Assembly: GCA_963830885.1 (NCBI GenBank)
Contig: CAWHOA010000028.1
Span: 62,001 to 126,000, forward strand
DNA: 64,000 nt
Direction of reading: 5' to 3'
Origin: JAIBJN01 sp963830885
GTDB lineage: Bacteria; Actinomycetota; Thermoleophilia; Gaiellales; Gaiellaceae
Shown: piece by piece, positions 7,700 to 16,783 of the stretch
Position numbering within the stretch: position 1 is the first letter of the stretch
Layout: every line of letters starts with the position of its first letter
Made by a program: the position numbers and the translations under genes
Notes under the pieces: generated by a model
Database searches by the model: none
What the model was told of the DNA's origin: nothing
What the model saw: only the letters and a program-made list of their open reading frames with translations

Positions 7700-8682
7700 G
7701 CGGCGCCTCCCCGGTCGAGGCGGTCGACTACCACACCGCCGGCGAGCCGTTCCGGATCGTGACCGGCGGCGTGCCCCCGCTCCAGGGTGCGACGATCCTG
7801 GAGAAGCGCCGTTACGCCCTCGAGCACCTGGACGCGGTGCGGCGGCTGCTCGTCTTCGAGCCGCGCGGCCACGCGGACATGTACGGGTGCTTCGTCACCG
7901 AGCCCGAGGACGTGGACGGGGATCTCGGCGTCGTCTTCTTCCACAACGCGGGCTACTCGACTGCTTGCGGGCACGGGACGATCGCGCTCGTCACCTGGGC
8001 GCTCGAGAACGGCGTGCTGCCCGTCGAGGAGCCGGAGACGCGGGTCGTCGTCGACGTTCCCTCGGGACGGCTGGAGACGTTCGCTCGGGTCGAGGGCGGG
8101 GCCGTGCGCTCGGTGCGCTTCCGGAACGTGCCCTCGTTCGTCGAGGCGGAGGGCCTCCTCGTCGAGGGCCTCCGCACGGACGTCGCCTTCGGCGGGGCGT
8201 ACTACGCGTCCGTCGCCTCGCCGCTCCCCGTGCGGCCGCGGAACCTCCCTGACCTGATCCAGCTCGGACGCGAGGTGAAGGCGGGCCTCGAGGCGCGCCG
8301 CCCGTTCGTCCATCCGGTCGAGCCGGAGCTCCGCGACGTGTACGGCGTCATCTTCTGGGAGCGGGTCGACATGGGCCCGCCCCTGCGGCAGCGGAACGTC
8401 ACCGTCTTCGCCGACGGCGAGGTCGACCGCTCGCCGTGCGGAAGCGGTACGTCCGCCCGGCTCGCGCTCCTCGAGCGCGCCGGCGAGCTTCGGCGCGGCG
8501 AGGAGCTCGTCCACGAGGGCATCGTGGGCGCCGAGTTCCGTGCCCGCGTCGTCGGGGATGCGGAGGTCGCCGGCCGCCCGGCGGTGCTCACGGAGGTCGA
8601 GGGCAGTGCGTACCGCACCGGCGCGCACCGGTTCACCCTCGACCCTGCCGACCCCCTCGGCGAGGGTTTCCTGCTCCGCTAG
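7630..8682 (+). CDS. Proline racemase family enzyme (proline/hydroxyproline epimerase-like)
   Basis: The proline racemase fold starts at VDYHTAGEPFRIVTGG (about 7720). Both catalytic cysteines of the racemase/epimerase subgroup are present: STACGHGT (Cys codon 7966-7968) and DRSPCGSGTSA (Cys codon 8437-8439). Trans-3-hydroxyproline dehydratases replace the second cysteine, so a proline racemase or 4-hydroxyproline 2-epimerase is favoured. The start is unclear. GTG at 7630 (alternative 7621) overlaps mscL by 70 bp, while a CTG at 7696 overlapping the mscL stop would give a more typical 328-residue protein. It converges on the DDAH-like gene with a 7-bp gap. Confidence 0.87.
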   Translation: MSQRYPRWRAPLRALHGRGRAGLSGASPVEAVDYHTAGEPFRIVTGGVPPLQGATILEKRRYALEHLDAVRRLLVFEPRGHADMYGCFVTEPEDVDGDLGVVFFHNAGYSTACGHGTIALVTWALENGVLPVEEPETRVVVDVPSGRLETFARVEGGAVRSVRFRNVPSFVEAEGLLVEGLRTDVAFGGAYYASVASPLPVRPRNLPDLIQLGREVKAGLEARRPFVHPVEPELRDVYGVIFWERVDMGPPLRQRNVTVFADGEVDRSPCGSGTSARLALLERAGELRRGEELVHEGIVGAEFRARVVGDAEVAGRPAVLTEVEGSAYRTGAHRFTLDPADPLGEGFLLR

Positions 8683-8689
8683 GAACGCG

Positions 8690-9559
8690 TCAGCGGTCGC
8701 GGAGGATGGGGCGCGTGAGGCAGGTCGGACCGCCGTCGCCCGGGCGGGAGATGTGCTCGCCCGCGTAGACGCGGACGTCGACGCCTGCCGCCTCCATGCG
8801 CCGCCTCGACTCGTCGTTGCCGGCGAGCGCGAGGGCGACGCGTGGGCCGAGCGCGAGGACGTTCGGCCCCATCGATGCGAACTCCTCGTCCGGCACCTGG
8901 ACGAGCTCGAACCCGCGTTCCTCGAGGATCTCGACCAGCCGCACCGGCATGAGCGGCGGGTAGACGACGGCCAGGTCGGCGTCGAGGGGCGAGAGGAGCG
9001 ACATCAGGTGCATGACCTCGTCCCGGCCGTTGTAGTGCGGGAGGTCGAAGGCGATGACCTCGACTCCCGGCAGGAGCTCTCGGAGCGCATCGATGCCGGC
9101 GTCGTTGGTCCGGTAGCCGCGCCCTACCAGGAGCGTCCGCTCGTCGAGCCAGACGGTGTCCCCGCCCTCGGCCATTGCGGGCGCGTCCAACCTGCCGGCG
9201 ATGGGGACCCCTGCCTCCACGAAGTCCGCCCCCATCGCATCGGGCTCGCCTCGCCGGCCCTCCTTGCCGGGCCGGAGGAGGATGGCGCCGTCGTCCGAGA
9301 CGATCGCCGGGTCGTACGTGTAGATCGCGTCCGGATCGGGCCCGTGCGGCGTCTCGGCGACGATCACCTCGGCACCCCCGGCTGCGAGCTGCTCGCGAAA
9401 GGCCGCGTGCTCCTCCGCCATGGCGCCGGCATCGGGCTCGAAGCGCCAGCCGTACGCCTGCCAGAACGCTGCATCCTCCGGCCGGGGCGCCCGAACGAGC
9501 ACGCGCCGGAGCGGGGCCGTCATGCTCTGACAGCCGAAGTGACGGGCGGTAACCTCCAT
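8690..9559 (-). CDS. Amidinotransferase/dimethylarginine dimethylaminohydrolase family protein
   Basis: A 289-residue protein of the pentein (guanidino-group-modifying) superfamily. Hallmarks: RRVLVRAP near the start, the EGGD substrate-binding motif (MAEGGDTVWL, about residue 130), a catalytic histidine in EVMHLMSLLS, and the nucleophilic cysteine in GGPTCLTRP near the C-terminus. Members hydrolyse methylarginines, arginine or related guanidino compounds via a covalent thiouronium intermediate. Exact substrate is not readable. The ATG at 9559 leaves 3 bp to the divergent selD start; an internal ATG at 9523 fits the usual family N-terminus better and would leave room for regulation. Confidence 0.86.
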   Translation of the reverse strand: MEVTARHFGCQSMTAPLRRVLVRAPRPEDAAFWQAYGWRFEPDAGAMAEEHAAFREQLAAGGAEVIVAETPHGPDPDAIYTYDPAIVSDDGAILLRPGKEGRRGEPDAMGADFVEAGVPIAGRLDAPAMAEGGDTVWLDERTLLVGRGYRTNDAGIDALRELLPGVEVIAFDLPHYNGRDEVMHLMSLLSPLDADLAVVYPPLMPVRLVEILEERGFELVQVPDEEFASMGPNVLALGPRVALALAGNDESRRRMEAAGVDVRVYAGEHISRPGDGGPTCLTRPILRDR

Positions 9560-9562
9560 CGA

Positions 9563-10591
9563 GTGGAGACTACAGCGCGCCTCACGAGCCTCGAAGCGGG
9601 AGGGGGCTGCGCGGCGAAGTATCCGGCCGCCCGGCTCGAGGAGCTGCTGTCAGGTTTCCTCCCGAGCTCGCCCGAGAACCTGCTCGTCGGCCTCGCTCCG
9701 GCGGACGATGCGGCCGTCTACCGGCTCGATGACGACCGCGCGCTCGTCTTCACCACCGACTTCTTTCCGCCCATGGTCGACGACCCGGCCCTCTTCGGCG
9801 CGATCGCCGCGGCGAACGCCTTGAACGACGTCTTCGCCATGGGGGGACGCCCACTCGTCGCTCTTTCCGTCGCCGCGTTCCCCGAGGACCTCCCGGTCGA
9901 GATCGTGCGGGCCATCTTCGACGCTGCCGCCGCGAAGGTTCACGAAGCGGGCGCCGTCCTGGCCGGCGGGCACACCATCCGCGATCAAGAGCCGAAGTAC
10001 GGGCTCGCGGTGGTCGGGACCGTTCACCCCGATGCGCTCTGGCGCAAGACCTCGGCGCGGCCGGGCGACGCCGTCTTCCTGACGAAGCCGCTCGGTACCG
10101 GCCTGGTGCTCGCGGCCGCGGCCAACGGGCTGCTCGGGGAGGAGGAGATGGGCGAGGCCACGCGCCGCATGACCGAGCTGAACGACCGGGCCGCAGAGGC
10201 GTTGCGCGGCTTCGAGCCCTCGGCTGTCACCGACGTCACGGGCTTCGGCCTCTTCGGGCACGCGCACGAGGTGGCCGAGCGGAGCGGGGTCCGCATCGAG
10301 CTCGACGCCGGCACGCTTCCGGCCCTTCCCGGCGCTCTGGCCGCGGCGGCACAGGGCGCCCGGACGGGTGGCGACACGCGCAACAGAGACTTCGCTGCGG
10401 CCGCCGTCGAGCTGGACGGGACGCCCGACGACGTCGCCGCGCTCGGCTACGACCCGCAGACCGCCGGCGGGCTCCTCGTCACCCTGCCGGCCGCCAAGGG
10501 GCCCGTGCTCGCGGCCCACTTCGCGGCCGAAGGGCTCTTCCTCGCCGGCATCGGGCGCGTCGTCGACGGCAGCGGGGTGCGCGTCGCCTGA
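9563..10591 (+). CDS. selD: Selenide, water dikinase (selenophosphate synthetase)
   Basis: A 342-residue protein with GTG start. SelD makes selenophosphate from selenide and ATP, the selenium donor for selenocysteine and 2-selenouridine. The mobile N-terminal loop reads GGGCAAKYP, giving Cys16 and Lys19, equivalent to the catalytic Cys17/Lys20 of E. coli SelD (usually GCGCK or GUGCK); the second cysteine is alanine here. ATP-binding Asp motifs follow (PADDAAVY, FTTDFFPPMVDDP), then VTDVTGFGLFGHAHE and PQTAGGLL. No selA/selB/tRNA-Sec or selU lies in the window. The stop overlaps the ctaA start (TGATG), so they are probably co-transcribed. Confidence 0.93.
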   Translation: METTARLTSLEAGGGCAAKYPAARLEELLSGFLPSSPENLLVGLAPADDAAVYRLDDDRALVFTTDFFPPMVDDPALFGAIAAANALNDVFAMGGRPLVALSVAAFPEDLPVEIVRAIFDAAAAKVHEAGAVLAGGHTIRDQEPKYGLAVVGTVHPDALWRKTSARPGDAVFLTKPLGTGLVLAAAANGLLGEEEMGEATRRMTELNDRAAEALRGFEPSAVTDVTGFGLFGHAHEVAERSGVRIELDAGTLPALPGALAAAAQGARTGGDTRNRDFAAAAVELDGTPDDVAALGYDPQTAGGLLVTLPAAKGPVLAAHFAAEGLFLAGIGRVVDGSGVRVA

Positions 10592-11505
10592 TGGAGGCCG
10601 GCGCGCGCACGGAGCGCCTCCGCTCCCTCACGGTCTCACCGGCCGCCTTCGAGTGGTTCGCCTACGCGGCTTTCGCCGCGCTTTTCCTCATCGTCGTGTC
10701 GGGCGCGACCGTCCGCCTCACCGGTTCCGGGCTCGGCTGCGAGAACTGGCCGAGCTGCGGGGAGACGTTCCTGCCGCCCAAGGACTACAACGCCTACGTC
10801 GAGTTCGGGAACCGCGTCGCGGGCTTCGTCGTGGGCCTCGCGACGCTGGCCGCCGCGGCCGCCGCCTTTCGCGTCCCAGGTATGCCCCGCTGGCTCCTCT
10901 GGAGCGCTGTCGCGCTGCCGTTCACCGTGCTCGCCCAGGGGGTGCTCGGCGGGATCACCGTCATGCTCGAGCTGCACCCGCTGATCGTGATGGGGCACTT
11001 CCTGCTCTCGCTGGTGGCACTGGCGGTCGCGGTGGTCGTGGTCCAGGGCGCGCGCGACCTGGTCCGCGGTGCCACCGCGGAGGAGCCGATCGGCTCGGCG
11101 TGGCTCGCGCTCGCGCTCGTCCCCGCCGCCGCCGCGCTGGTCGTCTCCGGGACGCTGGTCACCGCCGCCGGGCCGCACTCCGGAGGGGAGGAGATCGTCC
11201 GCTTCGGGAACATCGTCGAGGCCGTTCACATCCACATCGGCGCGACCGCGATCTTCGGCATCGCCTTCCTCGGCTTGCTGGCGGTCCTCGTCGCGGAGCG
11301 GCGGCGCGCCCGGATCGAGCTCCGGCTCGCCGGCATCGCTCTGGCGCTTCTGCTCGCGCAGATGGTCGTCGGAGAGATCCAGTGGCGCGAGGCGCTCCCG
11401 TGGGGCCTCGTCCTTCTGCACGTGACCCTCGCCACGGCCGTCTGGGTGGTCGTGGTCGCCCTGGCCGCCCGCATCGTCCTCAGGCATCGGGCCCGCCTCC
11501 CGTAG
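10591..11505 (+). CDS. ctaA: Heme A synthase (COX15/CtaA)
   Basis: A 304-residue membrane protein with about eight TM helices. It oxidises the C8 methyl of heme O to a formyl group, giving heme A for aa3-type cytochrome oxidase. The diagnostic motif GSGLGCENWPSC follows TM1, with the CtaA-type cysteine pair in the extracellular loop. Heme-ligand histidines appear in LHPLIVMGHFLLS, VEAVHIHIGA and LLHVTLA. It is coupled to selD by a one-base overlap. Confidence 0.92.
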   Translation: MEAGARTERLRSLTVSPAAFEWFAYAAFAALFLIVVSGATVRLTGSGLGCENWPSCGETFLPPKDYNAYVEFGNRVAGFVVGLATLAAAAAAFRVPGMPRWLLWSAVALPFTVLAQGVLGGITVMLELHPLIVMGHFLLSLVALAVAVVVVQGARDLVRGATAEEPIGSAWLALALVPAAAALVVSGTLVTAAGPHSGGEEIVRFGNIVEAVHIHIGATAIFGIAFLGLLAVLVAERRRARIELRLAGIALALLLAQMVVGEIQWREALPWGLVLLHVTLATAVWVVVVALAARIVLRHRARLP

Positions 11506-11514
11506 ACTGAGTCG

Positions 11515-12405
11515 ATGGCGAGGCACCTGCGCATCGAGAGCAAGCCGGAGCTGCGCCGACCCGTGCTCGTGGCCGCCTTCCGCGGGTGGAACGACGGCGC
11601 GCAGGGCGCCTCGCTCGCCGCGAGCTTCCTCGCGCAGAGCTGGGAGGCGGAGCGCTTCGCCGACGTCGATCCCGAGGAGTTCTACGACTTCCAGGCCGTG
11701 CGGCCGCACGTCCGCCTCGAGGAGGGCGTCACGCGCAAGATCGACTGGCCCGAGAACGCCTTCTACAGCGCTGCCGTTCCCGGGACCGACCGCGACGCCG
11801 TCATCCTCCTGGGCGTCGAGCCGAACACGCGCTGGCGCACCTTCTCGGAGGAGGTAACGGGGCTCGCGGTCGAGCTCGGCGTCGAGCTCGTTGTGACTCT
11901 CGGTGCGCTCCTGGCCGACGTCCCGCACACGCGTCCGGCGCCGGTCACGGGCTCCGCGAGCGACCCCGAGCTGGTGAACGAGCTCGGTCTGACGTCGTCG
12001 CGCTACGAGGGGCCGACGGGCATCGTCGGCATCCTGCACGACGCCTGCCGCGAGGCCGGGATCCCGTCCGCGAGCCTGTGGGCGGCGGTCCCGCACTACG
12101 TCTCGCTGGCGGCCAGCCCGAAGGCCGCTCTCGCGCTCTCGGAGCGGCTGGCCGCGCTCCTCGGCACGACGCTCGACCTGGGAGACCTCGAGCGTGCCGC
12201 CGAAGCCTACGAGCTCCAGGTGAGCGCCGCCGTTGCCCAGGACGAGCAGACCGAGGAGTACGTGCAGGAGCTCGAGACCCGTCGCGATGCCCTCGGGGAG
12301 GAGCTCGACGTCCCCTCGGGGGACTCGCTCGCCGCCGAGCTGACCCGCTTCCTCAAGGAGCACGAGGAGCGGAGCCGCGAGCTCGAGGACGAGCAGGGCG
12401 ACTAG
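11515..12405 (+). CDS. PAC2 family protein (proteasome assembly chaperone-like)
   Basis: A 296-residue soluble protein matching the actinobacterial PAC2 group: opening PVLVAAFRGWNDGAQ, then a central GALLADVPHTRP and EGPTGIVGILHDACREAGIPSASLWAAVPHYVS. Eukaryotic PAC2 helps proteasome assembly. The bacterial proteins occur in proteasome-bearing Actinobacteria, but their role is unproven and no proteasome gene is in this window. The C-terminal ~60 residues are Glu-rich and probably coiled coil. It converges with the DipZ-like gene, overlapping 4 bp. Confidence 0.87.
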   Translation: MARHLRIESKPELRRPVLVAAFRGWNDGAQGASLAASFLAQSWEAERFADVDPEEFYDFQAVRPHVRLEEGVTRKIDWPENAFYSAAVPGTDRDAVILLGVEPNTRWRTFSEEVTGLAVELGVELVVTLGALLADVPHTRPAPVTGSASDPELVNELGLTSSRYEGPTGIVGILHDACREAGIPSASLWAAVPHYVSLAASPKAALALSERLAALLGTTLDLGDLERAAEAYELQVSAAVAQDEQTEEYVQELETRRDALGEELDVPSGDSLAAELTRFLKEHEERSRELEDEQGD

Positions 12406-14042
12406 CCGAACGTGAAGGCGTAGGCCTCGGTGCCCGGGGAGAGCCGGAGGTCGAGCACGTGCTCGTTGTTCTCGCCGGGGATGCGCGCCAGCGTGTAGAT
12501 GTCGTCCTGCGTGACGGCGACCGTGCCGACGCGCTCGCCGTCGAGGGTGATCTCGGCAGTCTCCTGCTCGCCCGATGTGCCCAGCACGAGGAACACGTCG
12601 CCGCCCTTGAAGTGGAGGCGCAGCCTCGCGTCCTCGCCGGCGACGATCCGCTCCTCCTCGACCCGCCAGCGCCCGCCGTAGGCGAGCCCGTGGAGCGGAA
12701 CGAACTGGGGAATCGTGTACGCCGCCTCGCGATCGGGCTGGATGCTCGACCCGACGAAGCGGTCGATCCGGCCGTAGCCGAGGTAGCTCTCCGGAGTCTG
12801 CGGCCCGGTGGGCGTCGCGTCCTCGATCGCCCCGGACACGAGCGGGCCGTCCTGGCCCTCTGCGAGGAGCTGTCGGATCACCCGCTCGCTCTCCTCGTAG
12901 TCGCCCTCGCCGAAGTGCGCGTAGCGGATGTGCCCGCGCCGGTCGACGAAGTACTTGGCGGGCCAGTAGCGGTTCTGCCAGGCCTCCCAGGTGCCGAAGT
13001 CCGGGTCGAGCGCGACGGGATAGTCGATCCCGTGGTCGCGGACGGCGCGGCGGACGTTGTCAGGCTCCCGCTCGAAGGCGAATTCGGGCGTGTGCACGCC
13101 GACGATGACGAGACCGTCGTCGCGGTAGGCGTCGTCCCAGGCCGTCAGGTGCGGGAGCGTGCGCAGGCAGTTGATGCAGGAGTAGGTCCAGAAGTCGAGC
13201 AGGACGACCTTCCCGCGCAGCCCCGCCATCGTCAGCGGCTCCGAGTTGATCCATTCTTCGATCGCCCGGAACTCAGGGGCGATGCCGAAGTCGTCCAGCT
13301 GCTGCTCGTCCGCGAGCCCGGGGCTCCCGACGAGATCCTCCAGCTCCCCCTGGGCGGCGGCGCTCTCCTCGAGCCCCTGGAGGGAGCGCGTGTATTCGGG
13401 GACTTGCGTCTGCAGCTTCTTGTCGACCCCGAGGACCATCAGCACCGCCACCGCCAGGACTGCGGCGCCGAGCGCCCGCCGGATCGCCGGGGCGTGCGCC
13501 CGGGCGCCGGGGAGGCTGAGGCCCCGTCGAGCGGCCAGGACGAAGCCGAGGAGCACGAGCCCGGCGCCGAGCCCGTAGGCGAGCGTGATCGCGAACGCGC
13601 TCAGCGTCAGGTCCTGGGTCGCCGCGACCGTCGCGACGGCGGCAATGACGGGCCCGGCGCACGGCGTGAAGAGCAGGCCGAGGCTGAGGCCGAGGACGAA
13701 CCCGCCGCCGGTGTCGCTCGGCGGGCGCCGGGCGAGCGCGTAGAAGGGGCGCCCGAGCAGATCGCCGAGTCGCGGCCAGAGCAGGCCGAGGCCGACGACC
13801 ACGACGACGGCGATCGCAAGGTTCCGGAGGAGGTCGTCGGGTAGCCCGAGCGCGGTCAGGAGCGTGGCCGCCGTCAGCGAGAACACCGTGAAGCTGACGA
13901 CGAGCCCGGCGACGACTGCGAAGGGCCTCCGGGAGCCGCCGGTCGCTCCGCCGGCGAGGACGATCGGCAGCACGGGCAGGACGCAGGGCGAGAGTGCGGT
14001 CACGATGCCCGCGACGAAGGCGACGCCGAGCAGCAGCAGCAT
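12402..14042 (-). CDS. CcdA-thioredoxin fusion, DipZ-like disulfide reductase
   Basis: A 546-residue membrane protein. Residues ~1-225 form a CcdA/DsbD-type six-TM domain with its two redox cysteines in LSPCVLPVLP and LLFTPCAGP. A linker leads to an extracytoplasmic thioredoxin-like/redoxin domain (~250-400) with WTYSCINCLRTLP (CxxC). The last ~130 residues match the beta-rich DipZ C-terminal domain (FKGGDVFLVLG...). The protein carries reducing equivalents from cytoplasmic thioredoxin to the cell-wall side, for cytochrome c maturation or disulfide repair. Mycobacterial DipZ is longer. Confidence 0.9.
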   Translation of the reverse strand: MLLLLGVAFVAGIVTALSPCVLPVLPIVLAGGATGGSRRPFAVVAGLVVSFTVFSLTAATLLTALGLPDDLLRNLAIAVVVVVGLGLLWPRLGDLLGRPFYALARRPPSDTGGGFVLGLSLGLLFTPCAGPVIAAVATVAATQDLTLSAFAITLAYGLGAGLVLLGFVLAARRGLSLPGARAHAPAIRRALGAAVLAVAVLMVLGVDKKLQTQVPEYTRSLQGLEESAAAQGELEDLVGSPGLADEQQLDDFGIAPEFRAIEEWINSEPLTMAGLRGKVVLLDFWTYSCINCLRTLPHLTAWDDAYRDDGLVIVGVHTPEFAFEREPDNVRRAVRDHGIDYPVALDPDFGTWEAWQNRYWPAKYFVDRRGHIRYAHFGEGDYEESERVIRQLLAEGQDGPLVSGAIEDATPTGPQTPESYLGYGRIDRFVGSSIQPDREAAYTIPQFVPLHGLAYGGRWRVEEERIVAGEDARLRLHFKGGDVFLVLGTSGEQETAEITLDGERVGTVAVTQDDIYTLARIPGENNEHVLDLRLSPGTEAYAFTFG

Positions 14043-14078
14043 CGCCGTCGATGCTAGCTGCGGACTCTGAACGAGATC

Positions 14079-16565
14079 TTACGCGGGCTTCTCGGCCGTC
14101 TCGGTGGCCGTCACCGCGGCTGCCACGGGCTCGCGTGGCTGGTCTGGCTGGCCGTTCTGCGACTGCCGGCGGTTCTGGCTCTGCGCCTGGGCCTCGTCCG
14201 ACTTGCGCTTCTTCTTCCGCCGCCGCCGCCGCGACTTGCTCGAGGGCTGCTTCGGCGCGGGGAGGTTGTCGGCGAGCGCGTTGGCGACCTCTTGCGCGGT
14301 GCCGATCCGCTCGCGAACGCCGTCGATCAGGCGCTGCGCGGTCGGCGTGTACGCCTCTGCCGACGCGAGCAGCGCAGCGGCGACGTGCGTCGGCTGCTCG
14401 AGGGCGACGTTGACGAGCCTCGCGGCGTTCTCCTCGTGCCGGTGGCCGCGGGAGTTCGTGAGCGCGCCGAGGAGCCGCTTCGCCTCCGGGAGGTCGGCGC
14501 TCGCGCGGCGGTCCTGCAGCTTGCGCGTCGCCCGGGCGAGCCGCCAGGTCCAGCGCGCGACGATGTCCTCCGGCGCCTCGACCTTCCCTTCGCCGATCGC
14601 CCGCAGGAGGACGCGCACGCCCTGGACGCGGTCCTTCTCCCAGGTGGGGGCGGAGGTCACCATCGTGACGAGGTCGTCGAAGTCGGCCCGGTCGACGACC
14701 ACCGCGACGCGGTCGCCGAGGGCCGAGAGGCGCAGGCGGCGGTTCGGGTTCTCGGCGGCGCAGCTCATGAGGAAGGCCTCGCGGCATTCGCGGCTGGCCC
14801 GCGCGAGCTTCTCGGCAAAGGCCTGGCGCTCCTCGAACCGGACCTGCCGGCCCGCGATGCGCGCCCAGAGGAGCTGCTCGTCGTCGGCCAGGCGGCCCGG
14901 GTTGACGCGCTCCCACTCGCGCGTGATCACGGTCACGCGGCGGCGCGGGTCGGGCGTCACGGGTACGAGCCAGGGCGCGGGGGAGAGCTTCCGTTTGGCG
15001 CGCCGCTGGATGCGGCGGCGCGGAGCCGGTGTCACGCGCGCGCCGGGCCGGTAGAAGTCGGAGTCGAGCAGGCTGTGGATGGTGATGGTGCGGTCGTTGT
15101 GCGTCGCGGCGTCGTCCACGAAGTCGACGACGATGCCGGCCTCCTTGCGGGGCGCCAGGCGCATGATTCGGCCGATCCGCTGCTGGTAGACCCGTCGGCT
15201 CGCCGTCGGCGCGAGGTGCATGCAGATCGTCGCGCGCGGGGAGTTCCAGCCTTCCGCGAGAAGCTGTGCGTTGACGAGGACGTTGATGTCGCCGCGCTCG
15301 TAGGCTGCGAGGGTCTCGGCGAGCCTTACCGGCGGGGTGCGGCCGCTGACGGCCTCCGCCTTGAGGCCCGCGGCTCGGAACTCCCGCGCCAGGTTGTAGG
15401 CGTGGTCGACTCCGGCCGCGTAGACGATGCCCGGCGTGGCGTCGAAGCGGTCGCGGTACAGGCTCGCGGCCGCCTGGTTGAAGATGTCCTGGTCGAGGAC
15501 CTTGGCGAGGACCTCCTGGTCGTAGTCCCCGCCGACGATGGGCACGGAGGAGATGGCCGCCGCGGGCCGCACGCGCAGTGAGCGCAGGGGCGCTATCAGG
15601 CCGCGCCGCGCCGCATCCCCGAGGGGAAGGTCGTCCACCGAGGCGGGGAAGACGTCTGAGACCTGCTTGGCGATCAGCTGCTCGGTGGCGGTCATGCCGA
15701 TGTAGATCGGCTCCGTGAGGCTGCGGATGGCGGCGCTGGTCTTCTCGCCGAGCGCCGTGTGCGCCTCGTCGCAGATGACGAGCTGGTAGGCGCTTCGCGA
15801 GACCGAGTTGACGTGGCGCGCGAACCAGGCGTAGGTCTGGATCGTGAGCGGGTTCGCCTGGAGCGGCTCCTGTCCCTGCAGGACGGCCGGCCGCAGCCGG
15901 CCGCCGTAGCCCTCGGTCGTCAGGTCACGCGTGAACTGGTCGACCAGCAGGCGCCGGTGCGTGAGGATGAGGACGCCCATCGTCCGGGCGGCTTCGACGA
16001 AGCCGGCTGCCGCGATCGTCTTGCCGGACGCGGTCGGATGGCGGAAGCGGAAGCGGCGCACCGCGCCGGGATCGTTGTGGAGGCCGAGCTCCTCGGTCTC
16101 CTCGCCCTCGCCGTCCTCGTCGACTTCGCTCGCGCCTTCGTCCTCGAGCTCCTCGTCTGCCACGACCTGGCTCTCCGCCGCCGTGCCGTTCCCGTTGTCC
16201 GCGTGCTCCTCGTGGCGGGCGATCAGCTCGGCGAGCATGCCCGCGAGCGCGTCGATCTGGTGGCGGCGAAGCTCGGTCCCGGAGGCGAGGCGGGGCGGCT
16301 TGTCCGTGAGGACTCGCTCGAGCCCGAGCATGAGCGCGTACTCGACCTTCCACTCGGTCGACGGCGAGCGCCTGCCGGCGTCCATCTCGGCGAGAGCGGC
16401 GTCCAAGGCGCGCCGGCGAGCGCGACCCTCGGCGAGCACCTCGGCCGCGTCCTCGCCCGGGTGCAGGAAGGACTCGCCGGACCAGGCTTCAATGCGGTGG
16501 GCGGCCGCTGTCAGCGCGACCGTCGCCTCCGGCTGGACCGTCGGATGGCCTCGTGTTTCTTGCAT
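14079..16565 (-). CDS. Superfamily II DEAD/DEAH-type helicase
   Basis: An 828-residue protein. Walker A is TASGKTIAAAGF near residue 178 and Walker B is VICDEAHTAL near residue 266. Motif III-like GMTATEQL and motif VI (YQQRIGRIMRLAP) follow, so the RecA-like pair covers ~170-540. The C-terminal ~280 residues are helical and end in a very basic run (SRRRRRKKKRKSDE) and a Gln/Pro-rich tail, likely nucleic-acid binding. An acidic insert (~130-160, rich in E/D) precedes the helicase core. I chose the ATG at 16565; a longer frame upstream is Arg-rich and not convincing. It resembles type-III restriction/UvrB-like helicases, but no partner methylase or nuclease is adjacent. Confidence 0.85.
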   Translation of the reverse strand: MQETRGHPTVQPEATVALTAAAHRIEAWSGESFLHPGEDAAEVLAEGRARRRALDAALAEMDAGRRSPSTEWKVEYALMLGLERVLTDKPPRLASGTELRRHQIDALAGMLAELIARHEEHADNGNGTAAESQVVADEELEDEGASEVDEDGEGEETEELGLHNDPGAVRRFRFRHPTASGKTIAAAGFVEAARTMGVLILTHRRLLVDQFTRDLTTEGYGGRLRPAVLQGQEPLQANPLTIQTYAWFARHVNSVSRSAYQLVICDEAHTALGEKTSAAIRSLTEPIYIGMTATEQLIAKQVSDVFPASVDDLPLGDAARRGLIAPLRSLRVRPAAAISSVPIVGGDYDQEVLAKVLDQDIFNQAAASLYRDRFDATPGIVYAAGVDHAYNLAREFRAAGLKAEAVSGRTPPVRLAETLAAYERGDINVLVNAQLLAEGWNSPRATICMHLAPTASRRVYQQRIGRIMRLAPRKEAGIVVDFVDDAATHNDRTITIHSLLDSDFYRPGARVTPAPRRRIQRRAKRKLSPAPWLVPVTPDPRRRVTVITREWERVNPGRLADDEQLLWARIAGRQVRFEERQAFAEKLARASRECREAFLMSCAAENPNRRLRLSALGDRVAVVVDRADFDDLVTMVTSAPTWEKDRVQGVRVLLRAIGEGKVEAPEDIVARWTWRLARATRKLQDRRASADLPEAKRLLGALTNSRGHRHEENAARLVNVALEQPTHVAAALLASAEAYTPTAQRLIDGVRERIGTAQEVANALADNLPAPKQPSSKSRRRRRKKKRKSDEAQAQSQNRRQSQNGQPDQPREPVAAAVTATETAEKPA

Positions 16566-16783
16566 GGACGCAGCGCTGGTGCGCTGCTTGCTTCCTGGAG
16601 AGTGGGCGCGAGTGAAACTCGCGCCGCCCTCAGATATTACCGGATCGCGCATCCGAGGTGGGCTTCGGGAGGTCCGCCTGCGAAAGCCGGGCGGACGCAC
16701 GGGCAGCGCGACTGCTGTCGCATGGCTGAGCTGCGGCGCGGGGCGAGGAGGTCGTACGGCGCGGCGCGCTAGGCTCAGCGGCC

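Noticed and set aside
9608..9610. Possible selenocysteine in SelD
   Set aside because: The catalytic position is a plain TGC cysteine codon; no in-frame TGA with a hairpin was found there.
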